Below, piece after piece: positions 39,079 through 48,800 of a stretch of DNA of 64,000 nt. Made by a program: the position numbers and the translations under genes. Source of the stretch: CAVXFB01 sp963760935 (lineage in GTDB: Bacteria; Planctomycetota; Planctomycetia; Pirellulales; Thermoguttaceae); NCBI GenBank assembly GCA_963760935.1, contig CAVXFB010000003.1, positions 1-64,000 on the forward strand, in the 5' to 3' direction. The notes under the pieces are model-generated. The model did no database searches and had not been told where the DNA came from. It saw nothing but the letters and a program-made list of their open reading frames with translations. Each line of letters begins with the position of its first letter. Position 1 is the stretch's first letter.

Positions 39079-41162
39079 CCGGACCGTAGGCCGACCCCCT
39101 CATAGTGCCGTACTTTTTGGCCATCGACCCTCGGCTGCGAATCTCGAATTGTTGGAACTGCTGCTCTCAACTGCCGGCCAAAACCGCTTTCGTCATCAAC
39201 ATGTTTGCGACCGTGTCGCTGGCACCACTCGGCATAGGCGGCATAGATGTCCGCACGTGACACCCTATGGCCCTCATCCACGATGCACTGATCGCGGAGA
39301 AACTGACCGATAGGGCTGTTGAGGTCTTCCAGATCGCCAACCAACTCCCGGCCGCTATTGGGCTGCTCGAATCGGCCACGCTCGCGCAACCGTTGCCATC
39401 CAACAATGGCCCATAACAAAATGCCGGGAAGTTCGGTTTGCAACTTGGCGCCGAGGTCGTGATCCTCACGGCCGTAGAAGCTCTGCGTCAACCGCAGCAG
39501 GATCATCCGGCCAGCAAGGGCACCCGACGAATCACCAAGGCGGGGCAGTTCGTTGGAAAAGATCATTAACCGCGTCGGCAGCTTGGCCGTGACCGCCTCC
39601 TGAAACTTCCGATCCACGGTCAAGGCATCCTCGCCGCTGATGCTGAGCAATCGCTCGACGACAATCTGTGAATCGGTACGGCCTCCAAGTCGAGCATCGG
39701 ATATGATGGCGACCGATTTTCCCAGCAACGGTTGAAGTCCGAAGTTTTGGGAGAGGCTGGCCAACGTCGGCCCACAGACGTTGGCGGCTCCGATCAAGGA
39801 TCGAATCACGCGAGCAATGGTGCCTTTGCCGGACCGCTTCGGACCAACCACTAGCAGAATCTTCTGCTGTCGAGTATCGGGTGTGAGCAAGTAGCCCATC
39901 CACTCCTGTAGCGTGCGAATGCTGGCATCGTCGGCAAACCATAGTTGTGCGAGGAATGCGAGCCACGTGGATGGTGCCGGTGCTTCGCCGTAGAAGTCGT
40001 AATCGAGTGCGTTGGTTGTGAAGAATCGCGGGGTTGTCGGTGCGGTGTAACTCTGTCCGGCGACTAGGCTCGGGATATGCACCAGGCCATTTTTCGCGAC
40101 AAGAACTTCGTCTGCCGGCCACGGCCCGGGCTTGTCGCCAATCCATGCCGGCGGCTCGATGCGCCCGGGCAGGATCGACTTCGCCTTCAGCACGTCCAGC
40201 ACGTTGCTCGTGACGTTTGATGATAGATCGACAAAGCGATTGTCGAGGTACTTCACCAACTCTGCGCGGGCCTCGGCCGGCGGCACTTCGCAATAAGCGG
40301 CATGGGTGAAATACAGCCACGATGCACGATGAAACCGCAGGCGCGGCAGTCCGTCTTGTTGGATCTTCTGAAGGAAACAATCGGCTTCGTGTCCTGGGTC
40401 GGCCTGTTTGGCGGGCATCTTCATTTCCACGGCGCTCGGCGGTGTGGGCTCCTCCGCGGCGTCAAGTAGTTCGCGGATCGCCTTCGGCTTGTCGGCCGCA
40501 GCCACAACGTAATCGTCGAGCCCCTGCTTCGTTGGCTTGCCATCCACGCCAGCCGGTCCCTCGGGGATGCGGCATACCTTGACCTTCGCTCCACGGTTTT
40601 TCAGGTGGACGGCAAGGCGGGCTTCTGCGTCCTGTACGTTTTCGTTCGTGCTTCTGTCCGAATCGAAGACGATGTAAACGGCCCGATCCTTCCACGCGAT
40701 GCGTTCGAGGGCGGGCAGGAGCGATTCGCGGCCTTTCTCTTTCCAGCCGAGCACGCCAACAAGTCCCAAGCAGGGGAAACCGTGCTGCGATGCACAGAGC
40801 GATTTCTTTTCGCCTTCGGTGACAAGTAAGGCGTGTGTTGAATCTACCAACACGTCCGCCACGGCGGGCGGCAGATAGACTTGGTTTGGCTGGCCCTTGG
40901 GCGATTCGTATTTGACGGGCTTACCGCCACTCGTTCGTGGCCGATCTGATTTGATGCGAGCATATCCGTTGCGGCCGTCCGGCCCGACAAAAGGAAACAC
41001 GATGCCGGGCGCACATTTAGACGGGAACTTTTTCCAGTCGAGTAGCGTCGCCAATTTCGTCGTGTCAACTTCGGAATAGATGCCGGCGGCCTTGATCGTT
41101 TCATCCGTCAGGCCTGATCGGTGAAGCTCGACGCGGTGGTGTTCAAGTAGCATTGGCAACAT
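39072..41162 (-). CDS. phage/plasmid primase-helicase (Toprim plus D5-type SF3 helicase)
   Basis: 696 residues. The N-terminal half is a DUF3854/Toprim-like primase part (THALLVTEGEKKSLCASQHG, AVYIVFDSDRSTNENVQ with the metal-binding acidic motif). The C-terminal half is a D5N/SF3 helicase: LLVVGPKRSGKGTIARVIRS is Walker A, SVAIISDARLGGRTDSQIVV Walker B region, TRLMIFSNELPRLGDSSGAL the sensor segment. Such proteins start and drive replication of P4-like elements and satellites. An iteron-like array lies right at its 3' end. Intact. Confidence 0.88.
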   Translation of the reverse strand: MLPMLLEHHRVELHRSGLTDETIKAAGIYSEVDTTKLATLLDWKKFPSKCAPGIVFPFVGPDGRNGYARIKSDRPRTSGGKPVKYESPKGQPNQVYLPPAVADVLVDSTHALLVTEGEKKSLCASQHGFPCLGLVGVLGWKEKGRESLLPALERIAWKDRAVYIVFDSDRSTNENVQDAEARLAVHLKNRGAKVKVCRIPEGPAGVDGKPTKQGLDDYVVAAADKPKAIRELLDAAEEPTPPSAVEMKMPAKQADPGHEADCFLQKIQQDGLPRLRFHRASWLYFTHAAYCEVPPAEARAELVKYLDNRFVDLSSNVTSNVLDVLKAKSILPGRIEPPAWIGDKPGPWPADEVLVAKNGLVHIPSLVAGQSYTAPTTPRFFTTNALDYDFYGEAPAPSTWLAFLAQLWFADDASIRTLQEWMGYLLTPDTRQQKILLVVGPKRSGKGTIARVIRSLIGAANVCGPTLASLSQNFGLQPLLGKSVAIISDARLGGRTDSQIVVERLLSISGEDALTVDRKFQEAVTAKLPTRLMIFSNELPRLGDSSGALAGRMILLRLTQSFYGREDHDLGAKLQTELPGILLWAIVGWQRLRERGRFEQPNSGRELVGDLEDLNSPIGQFLRDQCIVDEGHRVSRADIYAAYAEWCQRHGRKHVDDESGFGRQLRAAVPTIRDSQPRVDGQKVRHYEGVGLRSGW

Positions 41163-41178
41163 CCATGCTGAGAGAATC

Positions 41179-41439
41179 CTAAAAGAACTGAATAACGTTT
41201 GGGTCCGCTCGCCTTCGCCTTATCCGTGGCGTCGGCGGTTGAACGGTTCGGCCTGCCTCGAAGGCGGCGATGTCGGCGACGTCGATCGCGTACCGTGGCC
41301 GGCCGTTCCGATCGGTAGCGACGTTGATCGCCCGAAGCTCGCCGGCCTTGATCCAAGAGAGAATCTTGTGGACGTCGACGCCCCACTGGGCGGCAAGCTC
41401 GGGCGGGGACAACTTGGTCTTGCGGGAGGCGGCAATCAT
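41179..41439 (-). CDS. excisionase-like HTH protein
   Basis: 86 residues. LSPPELAAQWGVDVHKILSW, IKAGELRAINVATDRNGRPR and YAIDVADIAAFEAGR match the MerR-type winged helix used by excisionases and AlpA-like regulators. Directly upstream of the primase gene, with an ATGA overlap to the preceding gene. It probably directs excision and/or early transcription. Confidence 0.7.
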   Translation of the reverse strand: MIAASRKTKLSPPELAAQWGVDVHKILSWIKAGELRAINVATDRNGRPRYAIDVADIAAFEAGRTVQPPTPRIRRRRADPNVIQFF

Positions 41440-41606
41440 TGGGCGGCCTCCTTCCGTCCAGCACTAAGACGGACAAGCTCGTCGCGGGCCTGCTTCGCCT
41501 CCTCGGCGGCGGCAATTGACTTATCAACGGCCACTAGCAACTTGCCCACGATATGTTGGGCGGCGGTGCGACGTTTCCGTGGTCGGGGTGCGTGTGTGGG
41601 TTTCAT
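41436..41606 (-). CDS. short basic/helical element protein
   Basis: 56 residues from the ATG at 41606 (MKPTHAPRPRKRRTAAQHIV, then a charged helix). The longer frame upstream is unlikely because it passes through a terminator. The stop overlaps the start of the excisionase-like gene. Function unknown. Confidence 0.5.
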   Translation of the reverse strand: MKPTHAPRPRKRRTAAQHIVGKLLVAVDKSIAAAEEAKQARDELVRLSAGRKEAAQ

Positions 41607-41660
41607 GCGGCCAATTTCCCACAGGCGGAAAATCGGTGCATAAAGATGGTAATAGAAAAC

Positions 41661-41690
41661 GAAAAAACCCCCGGGTTTCTCGGGGGTTCT
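41661..41690 (-). terminator. rho-independent terminator
   Basis: A perfect 8-bp stem (AACCCCCG, 41666-41673, with CGGGGGTT, 41681-41688), 7-base loop, and a T-tract on the minus strand (A-run 41662-41667). It ends the transcript of the gene at 41728-42265 and separates the right-end genes from the replication operon. Confidence 0.7.
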
Positions 41691-41727
41691 TGTGGCGATC
41701 TGGTAATAACAGTGGTAATAGCGATAG

Positions 41728-42265
41728 CTATTGCTGCGGTCGTTTCCCCTGGAAAACCTTGGAATAGAGTTTGGTCGCGCCCTCCATGAAGTCCTCGGCC
41801 AACTCGTCCTTGGTGAGCGGGGACGGATCGGCAGAGTCGAGAGCATCAAAAGTCTGCTGATCCGCTTTGTCCCAATGCTTGATCCAGTCGCCGAGGTGGA
41901 TTTCCAATTGTTTCGGGTGCGGTGTACCCGCCTTAGTCTTAGCTCGGCGCTGCCTGATCTCGGGATGTTTTTCGATGTAGCGCCGTCGTTGCTGGATGCT
42001 CTCGATTCGAGGGGGTTGCAACTTGCTTATGAGAACCCATGCCGAATCGTCGGACGCGACGGCTTGCCGTTCTTCATCCCGCAAGCGGTCGAGGTATCCT
42101 AGAATCATCGGCGCTACCTTCGCGGCCGTCCAATCATCGTCCCATAGTACCGCGGCCGGTATTCCAGCGCGGACGGCCAGCCGTTGCCATTCTTCAATCG
42201 ACGCGGGGATGGGCTCGCCCGTTTCGACAGTCCAGTCCCGTCCGATGGCTTGAAGGCGCTCGGTT
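41728..42265 (-). CDS. hypothetical element protein
   Basis: From the ATG at 42108 it encodes 126 residues (MILGYLDRLRDEERQAVASD, ESIQQRRRYIEKHPEIRQRR, then an acidic-charged end). The same frame stays open and protein-like upstream (RLQAIGRDWTVETGEPIPAS, EEWQRLAVRAGIPAAVLWDD), overlapping the end of the upstream gene, so the real start is earlier, near 42265, and not obvious. No family recognised. Confidence 0.5.
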
Positions 42266-42835
42266 AGTTCCTTAATTCGCTGCGCGCCTGTAGCGGTAGC
42301 TTGCCGCCCGCTGCGAGAAATGCCGCACCTGCTGCGGGCGATACCATTGGCCCGGAATCATCGGGTACGGCTGCCGATGCTTCGACCGTATCGGCCAGCC
42401 AATTACAGATCATCGCATGATGGTGTTCTCTGGTTGTAACGGAGTTCACCGGCGCCCCCTTGAGCACATCGGGAAAGGTGGATGGCAGTATGCCGCGGTC
42501 AGTCTTGGCGTCGCGCTGGATTTGGCGCCGTGCCTGGGGTCCACCGTAAGAGCATGATGCGTGCCGCAGAAAACCCGAAAGAGATTGTCGGACGTCAGAC
42601 GATAGCCGTCTTGGTCCGGCTCTTTGGTCCAGTGAATCATTTCTGCCAAACCGGGGAGGTCAGGCAAATAACCCTGCTTGTACACTCGGACGATCAGTTT
42701 TCCCGCCTCTGCCTGGGTATCAAGATGCGGGACCGCAAGGCCTGATAGTTCTTTGGTGGCAAAGGTCTTGAATTGGTCCGCAAGGGACCGGAACTTCTGA
42801 GCAATAAGAGAGCGCTCGTGATCCATGATTCCTAA
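42264..42835 (-). CDS. hypothetical element protein, frameshifted
   Basis: First part from about 42825 reads MDHERSLIAQKFRSLADQFK, LIVRVYKQGYLPDLPGLAEM, DNLFRVFCGTHH. Near 42480-42530 the frame changes and MLKGAPVNSVTTREHHHAMI and CNWLADTVEASAAVP follow to the stop at 42264. Read as one gene with an indel. No domain recognised. It sits between the integrase and the terminator. Confidence 0.45.
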
Positions 42836-42943
42836 TCCTTTCTGCGGGTCGTCCGGGCGGGCGTCGTAGGCGATTAGGTTTCCCACGAGCACCCGCCCGG
42901 GCGCTTGGGCGGGAGCTACCCGCCCTTCCCGGCAAACGCGATC

Positions 42944-44152
42944 CTACTCCTGTTTCGTATCTGAAAACAGCCAGCGGCGAACGTGATTCGTGACGGCCTG
43001 CAAGCGGTCGTCGTCAATCGCTTCCCTGTAGACTGCCGACATATCGTTTGCGGCCGGCGTATGGCCCATGATGTAGTCAACGGCCACCTGATCGCGGCTG
43101 CCGCTGGCGACCGTGGCAAACGTGTGCCTCAATGCGTAGAAGCTCAAGCCCGGGCGCTTCAGGTCCAGGGCCTTCAGCAGCTTCGTGAACTCCTTGCCGA
43201 CCGGATCGTCCGACCACATTTTCCGCTTGTCGGTCTTGGGGTCCGGTTTCTCGACGCGGGCCTGGGCCCACTTGCCGCCACGGCTAGTGATGAACAGCAG
43301 ACCGGCATGTTCCTGGTACTTCGGCTTCGGTCGCTGGTCGAGGGCCTCGCGGATCGCGGCCACTGTCTCGGTCCACAACGGGCAGCGTCGGGCCGTGCCG
43401 GTCTTGGGACGCGGGAAGTCGAGCCATCCACGCTTCAGGTCAACGGCCTTGATCGGCAGATTGGCGATGTCGCTATTGCCGAGCCCCGCATTGATCCCCA
43501 GCAAGATCATCGCCTTCAGCGGCATGACGGCCTTGTCTAAGATCGCCTTTAGCTCCGCGGCCTCAAACATACGGGGGCCCTTCTTTGCTCGTTCCAGCCG
43601 TAGCACCTTCCGGGCTGGCTGTTTGAACTCACTGCCGAAGCGGACAGGAAGGGCGACTAGCTGGTTGTCCTGGGCGTACTTGAACACGGTGCGGACACGG
43701 CGGACTTCGTTTGCCAGCGTGACGGGCCCCCAGCGGCGTGCCATGCTTCGCCGCAGGCTCTCGAAGTCTGCGGAGTCGAGGTCCGCCACCAGCCGTGTAC
43801 GGCCGAAGCTCTTGACGATCAAGGCACACGTCGCATGGTGATCTGCGAACGTGGCGGCCGATAGCTCGCCGGCCTCCAGCTTGTTTTGCTTGGCGGACAG
43901 GAACCGATTGCACATATCGCGGATCGTCAGTCCGTCGCCGGTGACACGTGGCGTGCGTCCGGCCAGAAGTGCGTCTTTCTGGTCTACCCACTTGTGGAGA
44001 GCAGCTTTCCCATCGGGGTCGTCAACCACCTTACCGAAGTAATGGAGCTTGCCGCGGACCTTCTTCGCCCAGTACCCTCGGGCATGACGGAACAGCGGGA
44101 ACCGGGAGTCTCGACGGCCCTTCGCTGGTCTGGTAGGCTTGGTCGTTGCCAT
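42944..44152 (-). CDS. tyrosine recombinase (integrase) of the element
   Basis: 402 residues from the ATG at 44152, which has GGGAGG 8 bases upstream; the open frame to 44290 is discarded. The N-terminal DNA-binding part has FPLFRHARGYWAKKVRGKLH and the SAM-like AATFADHHATCALIVKSFGR. In the catalytic domain, box II reads SFYALRHTFATVASGSRDQV, and DYIMGHTPAANDMSAVYREA gives the final His and Tyr. The box I Arg is not seen: the place reads GINAGLGNSDIANLP. The gene lies about 160 bases from the right att site, as expected. Confidence 0.88.
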   Translation of the reverse strand: MATTKPTRPAKGRRDSRFPLFRHARGYWAKKVRGKLHYFGKVVDDPDGKAALHKWVDQKDALLAGRTPRVTGDGLTIRDMCNRFLSAKQNKLEAGELSAATFADHHATCALIVKSFGRTRLVADLDSADFESLRRSMARRWGPVTLANEVRRVRTVFKYAQDNQLVALPVRFGSEFKQPARKVLRLERAKKGPRMFEAAELKAILDKAVMPLKAMILLGINAGLGNSDIANLPIKAVDLKRGWLDFPRPKTGTARRCPLWTETVAAIREALDQRPKPKYQEHAGLLFITSRGGKWAQARVEKPDPKTDKRKMWSDDPVGKEFTKLLKALDLKRPGLSFYALRHTFATVASGSRDQVAVDYIMGHTPAANDMSAVYREAIDDDRLQAVTNHVRRWLFSDTKQE

Positions 44153-44183
44153 GATATTTGCCTCCCTATCGCCGACACTTCTG

Positions 44184-44248
44184 TTGTACACCACCTGCAA
44201 CCGGGCCGGGCATCGGACTTGGCTTGCGGGTGTACAATCGGGTGTACA
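44184..44248. promoter_or_regulatory. right-end TGTACA sites
   Basis: TTGTACACC at 44184-44192 and two GGGTGTACA copies at 44228-44236 and 44240-44248, spaced 12 bp. They repeat the motif of the left end and lie between the integrase start and the att site, so they may also repress int. Confidence 0.5.
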
Positions 44249-44314
44249 GCGAACACAGAGAAGCATATCAGAAGCACGCGAAAACGTCAATAGTGCCGTA
44301 AAATAAGCTGTTTT

Positions 44315-44353
44315 CGGGCCCGTAGCTCAGCGGTAAGAGCAGGGGACTCATAA
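44315..44353 (+). repeat. right att site (within the intact tRNA)
   Basis: Second copy of the 39-bp repeat. It forms the 5' half of the complete tRNA, so this half was supplied by the element or lies at the crossover side that restores the gene. Confidence 0.85.
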
Positions 44354-44388
44354 TCCCTTGGTCGGAGGTTCGATCCCTCCCGGGCCTA
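44316..44388 (+). tRNA. tRNA with CAT anticodon (Met or Ile2)
   Basis: Seven-base acceptor stem GGGCCCG/CGGGCCT with a G-U first pair, D-arm GCTC/GAGC, anticodon stem GGGGA/TCCCT around the loop CTCATAA, and T-arm GGAGG-TTCGATC-CCTCC. Discriminator is A; CCA is not encoded. The anticodon stem lacks three consecutive G-C pairs at its base, so it is not the initiator. Elongator Met versus lysidine-modified Ile2 cannot be told. Confidence 0.92.
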
Positions 44389-44399
44389 CTTGCGACAAA

Positions 44400-45275
44400 A
44401 AGCGTCATCCAGAGAAGCAAGACGCCAAACTGTTCCGCAGAAAGAACTTGCGAAGGCTTATTGACATCGACTTCTTGCCCCTTGCTAGTGTCGTTCAGTG
44501 CCACCCGGAGACGCTCAGTGTTCTGCGGAACTGACAAATCCTTGTACAACTCCTGTACAGAATGGCCCGCGACGGGCGGAAGTTTCGCCAGCACCCGGCC
44601 ATATCCGCTGCCCCGGCGTGAGTGTATCGGTCAAGGCTTAGGGTCACGCTCGAATGCCGGGCCAATTCTTGCACCGTCTTGGGATGCGCCCCGCTGCGAT
44701 ACAGATCGGTGATGTATTGATGTCTCAGGGCATGGAAGTCATACACGTGGCCGTCGGCGTCCTTGTAGGCGATCCCAGCGGCTTCTAGGTCGGCGCGGAT
44801 CATTTCCGCCCCCCGCTCGTACCAACGGCCGGGCCAGAGGTGATCGCCCGGCCCAATACTCTTTTCGGTCATCCACGATTGCAGCACCTTTGCCAGCGTG
44901 ATCGGCAACGGCCGCCGGTCCTCGCGGCGACGTTTCGAGTAAGCAGCCTTGACCGTCACCACGCCACCTGAGGGCGAGAAGTCGAAGCTTGCCCCGACCA
45001 AGCTGGCCAGCTCTTGCGCTCGTAGCCCCGTATACGTCGCCACGACGTACAGCATGGCTCGGTCTCGACCATCAAGACCCCCGACTGCTTCGGCCTTCTC
45101 TGCGGCTTGTACGAGCCTACCGAACTCGTCACTGCTAAGAGCCCGCCGCTTCCGTCGAACGTCAGCCTGGGCATTGAGCCGAGAGACATAGGCAAGCGGA
45201 TTAGCGGCGGCGCGACGATCTTGGACTAGCCAATTGCAGAAGGCCTTCATGGCGATGAGGTACTTGTGGCCGATG
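44400..45275 (-). pseudogene. remnant of a second tyrosine recombinase
   Basis: Core-binding part KYLIAMKAFCNWLVQDRRAA, then box I TYTGLRAQELASLVG, box II DFHALRHQYITDLYRSGAHP and the Tyr in LSLDRYTHAGAAD. An indel near 44590 puts the end (LAKLPPVAGHSVQELYKDLS) in another frame. The N-terminal end is cut at about 45275 where a 105-bp repeat begins. It lies just downstream of the tRNA, outside the current element, and is likely left from an older insertion at the same tRNA. Confidence 0.75.
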
Positions 45276-45380
45276 GCAAGCCGATACTTGGCACTTGGCA
45301 GCAGATTATCCACTTGGAGTGCGACGTTCGTGCACGGAAACGGACAGTCGTGGTGACGGTCGTCGAGGAGTAGGAAAGAC
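45276..45380 (+). repeat. 105-bp dispersed repeat, copy 1
   Basis: About 80-85% identical by eye to 52585-52690, same orientation. It contains CACTTGG twice, 19 bases apart, around CAGCAGATTATC, and GTGGTGACGGTC near the end. The copy ends ~470 bases before the start of a secreted-protein gene, as does the other copy. Confidence 0.65.
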
Positions 45381-45406
45381 CTTCCTGATCGAGGTTGCCG
45401 TGGCAA

Positions 45407-45851
45407 TCATCTGTCCGTCGATACGACCACATGGAAGCCGGCCATCAGTTGAACATCTACTCGGCGCTGTGCCTTGCACCCCCACGGCCATGCGTCAGGA
45501 CCTCTTCCAAAAGACTCTACTACAGGGAGCCGGCCGATACTTTCTACTCGTCCACGAGCCTCACTCTACAGGGGGGCATGTCACCGTTGCGAATTAGTGC
45601 ATTGTTGATTAAAATCGAAGCCGGTTGTGCATGTCGGGGGCCGTCCGGAAACATCGACTCCTGACGCCATCGCATGCACGGCCGGGGCGTGCCAACGTGT
45701 TCGGGCAGGTCTTGTTGAGTGGAACCTATTGAGTGGAGCGGTGCGAGTCTATCGGATTCCGCGCCGTCGAGGTGCCTAGGAGGAACTTTTTGCACCAGCC
45801 CTACGTCGAAGCGTTAAACGCCTCTTAAAGAACTAGTCGGGGGAGAGCAGT
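45407..45851 (+). other. intergenic region before the giant secreted protein
   Basis: About 445 bases with no supported gene. Open frames are short and unlike proteins. It follows the repeat copy and should contain the promoter and leader of the giant gene. TTGATTAAAATCGAAG near 45606 is AT-rich, but I cannot name a promoter. Confidence 0.4.
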
Positions 45852-48800
45852 ATGTTCGGTCGACGCCGCGGTTGTGGATGGCAACGGTCCGATTCTCGTT
45901 CTAAAGCCTGCGGCACCGGGCGCGGCGCCGCTCGCAAGGTGTCGTTGTCACCGTTCTCACGGCATCTTTCGATCGAGCCGCTCGAACAGCGTGCGCTGCT
46001 GAATGTCGGCCCACAGTTGGCCGACATGCCGATGCTGCAACCGGCGGCAGACACGGTTCCGCCAACCATCGTGAGCACGACCCCTACGCTGGACGGCGGC
46101 ACGCTGAACGTGGCGAACTTGACGCTTGCAATCAACTTCAGCGAGGATGTATATAATGCCGGTACTTCATCGTCTTATCAATTACAGAGCGCTGGCGCGG
46201 ATGGCCTCCTCGGCACGACTGACGATGTACTCGCTTCACGCACTGTGACGTATAGCGGTACCACTGCCACGCTACGCTTCACGACGTTTCCAGAAGGCGT
46301 GTACCGGCTAACTGTGTCCGACTCGATCAAGGACGGATCAAGCAATAAGCTCGACGGCAACGGCGACGGAATTGCCGGCGGCAATTGGGTCAGAGATTTT
46401 GTCGGCGTCCGTGATGGATTTGCCTTTCCAACAACGTATCTGGCCGGCAGCACAAGCGTATGGGACGTTTCCACGGCTGACCTCAATGCAGACGACAACC
46501 TGGACCTGGTGGTCACAAACGCACCAATTGGCGTCGGCGGAACTGTGGCCGTTTTATTAGGCAGCGGTGACGGTACATTCTCGGCGGCCAGCACGTTCAG
46601 TTCTGGCGGGCTGGAACCATACGGGCCGACGGTTGGAGACTTCAATGGCGACCTCAAGCCCGATGTGGCCTTTGTAAACTATAGTAGCGGCACGGTCGGA
46701 GTCTTGTTGGGTGATGGCACGGGCGGGTTCTCGCCCGTGGCTACGTATGCCGCCGGCGCTGCCAAACCATCCGATTTAACAACCGGAGACTTCGACGGCG
46801 ATGGCAAGCAAGATTTGGCCTTCGCCAACTATGGAACACCGGGAACATTTGGCATCCTGCTAGGAAATGGGGACGGAACCTTCCAACCGGTAACAACGCA
46901 GAGTTCGGGGGGCAATGGCGCCTGGGCCATTGTCACAGCCGATTTCAATGGCGATGACAATCTGGACCTCGCGGTAACAAACCATAGCAGCGCGACGGTC
47001 GCAATTTGCCTGGGGGACGGAGTTGGAGGGTTCTCGGCCGCAACCACTTTTGCGACCTTTGGCTCGTCGCCGGACTTCCTTGATGCGGGTGATTTCGACG
47101 GCGACGGCAAGGTCGATTTGGCGGTGGCAAACCATGGAAGTTCGAACATTAGTGTCCTTCTTGGAAATGGTGATGGCACCTTTAATCGCGCTACTCTGTA
47201 CACCACTAATGCGACGTACCCGAGTGGGATTGTTGTAAGCGATGTGAATCGCGATGGTGAGGCCGACATCCTCGTTTCGACGTCCGCCGGCCTCGGCGTA
47301 TTACTCGGCCGCGGCGACGGGACCTTTGCGCCAGTGCAATCTATGGTGCCGGTGGAACGTCGTACGTGACGGCCCTCGGCGATTTCGATGGTGACGGCGA
47401 TCTCGACGCAGCGGTCGCCGTCGGCACCTCAGTGGCGGTTCTGGAGAACAACTTCAACGATGTCTGGGCCACTTTGACGTCCCCCCATGGGTTTCCCTTT
47501 GAAGTCTCGATAACCGACTTTGGTGCTGGAGAGTTGCTCCAAGGATACAACAACGCCTTTGACGGAGATGGGCGTCTGTTGGTCGGCGGCGCGCCTTTCC
47601 AGCCGGCTAGCTCGAACTATAGGCTAACCGATACCGGACAGAGCATCGTGACTGCCGACGGCACGCTGGCCGGGCTGACTGTCAACCGTAAAGTCACGGT
47701 GCCCAATACGGGAAACGAAGACTTCGCCCGCACGGTTGATACCTTCACCAACTCCACAGCGTCGGCCATTACGACAACGGTGACGATCGTGGGCAACCTC
47801 GGCTCCGACGCTGCCACGCGGGTCTTTGCCACCTCCGACGGCGACACCGTCGTGGAACCGACCGACCAGTGGTTTGGCACCGATGGCGGCCCCGGCACAT
47901 CGGCAGTGATTCACATCATTCAAGGGCCGGCGGCCTCGCTGCGGCCGACCGCCGTTCAAGTCACCGGCGACAACGTGTCGTGGACGTACCAACTGACCGT
48001 CGAGATCGGGCAGACCGTTCGGCTCGGTTATTTCACGATTGTGGCCGATACGGGCGAGGCTGCGATTGACGCCGCCGCCGCGCTGATCGTGCCCGGCGGC
48101 TTTGCCGGCCAGGCTGGGGCCTTTTTGTCGCCCGAGGAAGAGCAATCGCTTGTGAACTTCCTGAATACGAATCAAGTGCCGGTGTTAACAGCGGCCGCGC
48201 CCTGATTTGGGCGAAACCGACGAGGATTGGCCGCTGACGCTCGACCTCTCGGCTGGCCTAACAAACCACGGCGCGGGAACGACGATCGTCACCGATCTGG
48301 ACGCCGGTGCGACACTCGGCGGACTGGCCGTCGTGGCAACAACGGGCAACGGCGCGTGGTCTTATTCGCTCGACGGCACGGTGTTTCAACCAATGGGCAT
48401 CGTCAGCGACAGCGAGGCCTTGCTCCTGCCGAACACGGCCCGACTGCGCTACACGCCCGACCGGACGGGCGTAGAAACCGCGACGATTACGTATCGTGCC
48501 TGGGACGCTACCCTCGGCATGCCCGGCTCGAAAGTCGACACGGCCTTAACCGGTGGCGCAGCGGCATTCAGCACGACCGCCGATACGGCTTCGTTGAACG
48601 TAATTAGTGTTAATGACGCCCCGGTATTGACGCCCGCCGAGCCGTTGCTGGCCGTAACCGATCAGAATGCGACGCTGACCTTTGACCTGGCCGACTTCAT
48701 CAATCAGGGTGCGGGAACCACGCTCATTACCGATGTTGACCAGGGGGCCGCTGTCGGCGGAATCGCCTTGGTGGGAACTACCGGCCAGGGCGTATGGTCC

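Larger units (their letters stand above)
34108..44314 (-). mobile_element. tRNA-integrated satellite-like element
   Basis: About 10.2 kb between the 39-bp repeats. Genes all run on the minus strand, many with ATGA overlaps. From the right end: integrase, two element-specific genes, a short basic protein, an excisionase-like HTH, a primase-helicase followed by an iteron-like array. Then two small proteins, a winged-helix-like protein, an HExxH zinc protein, further small genes, a PLD-like protein, a P27 terminase small subunit and a zinc-ribbon protein. No portal, large terminase, capsid or tail gene is present. The set int-xis-rep-ori-terS is that of phage satellites such as PICIs. Confidence 0.8.

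Noticed and set aside
41607..41849. N-terminal extension of the short basic protein to 137 residues
   Set aside because: It would read through a strong terminator hairpin and has unlikely composition; the ATG at 41606 is a better start.
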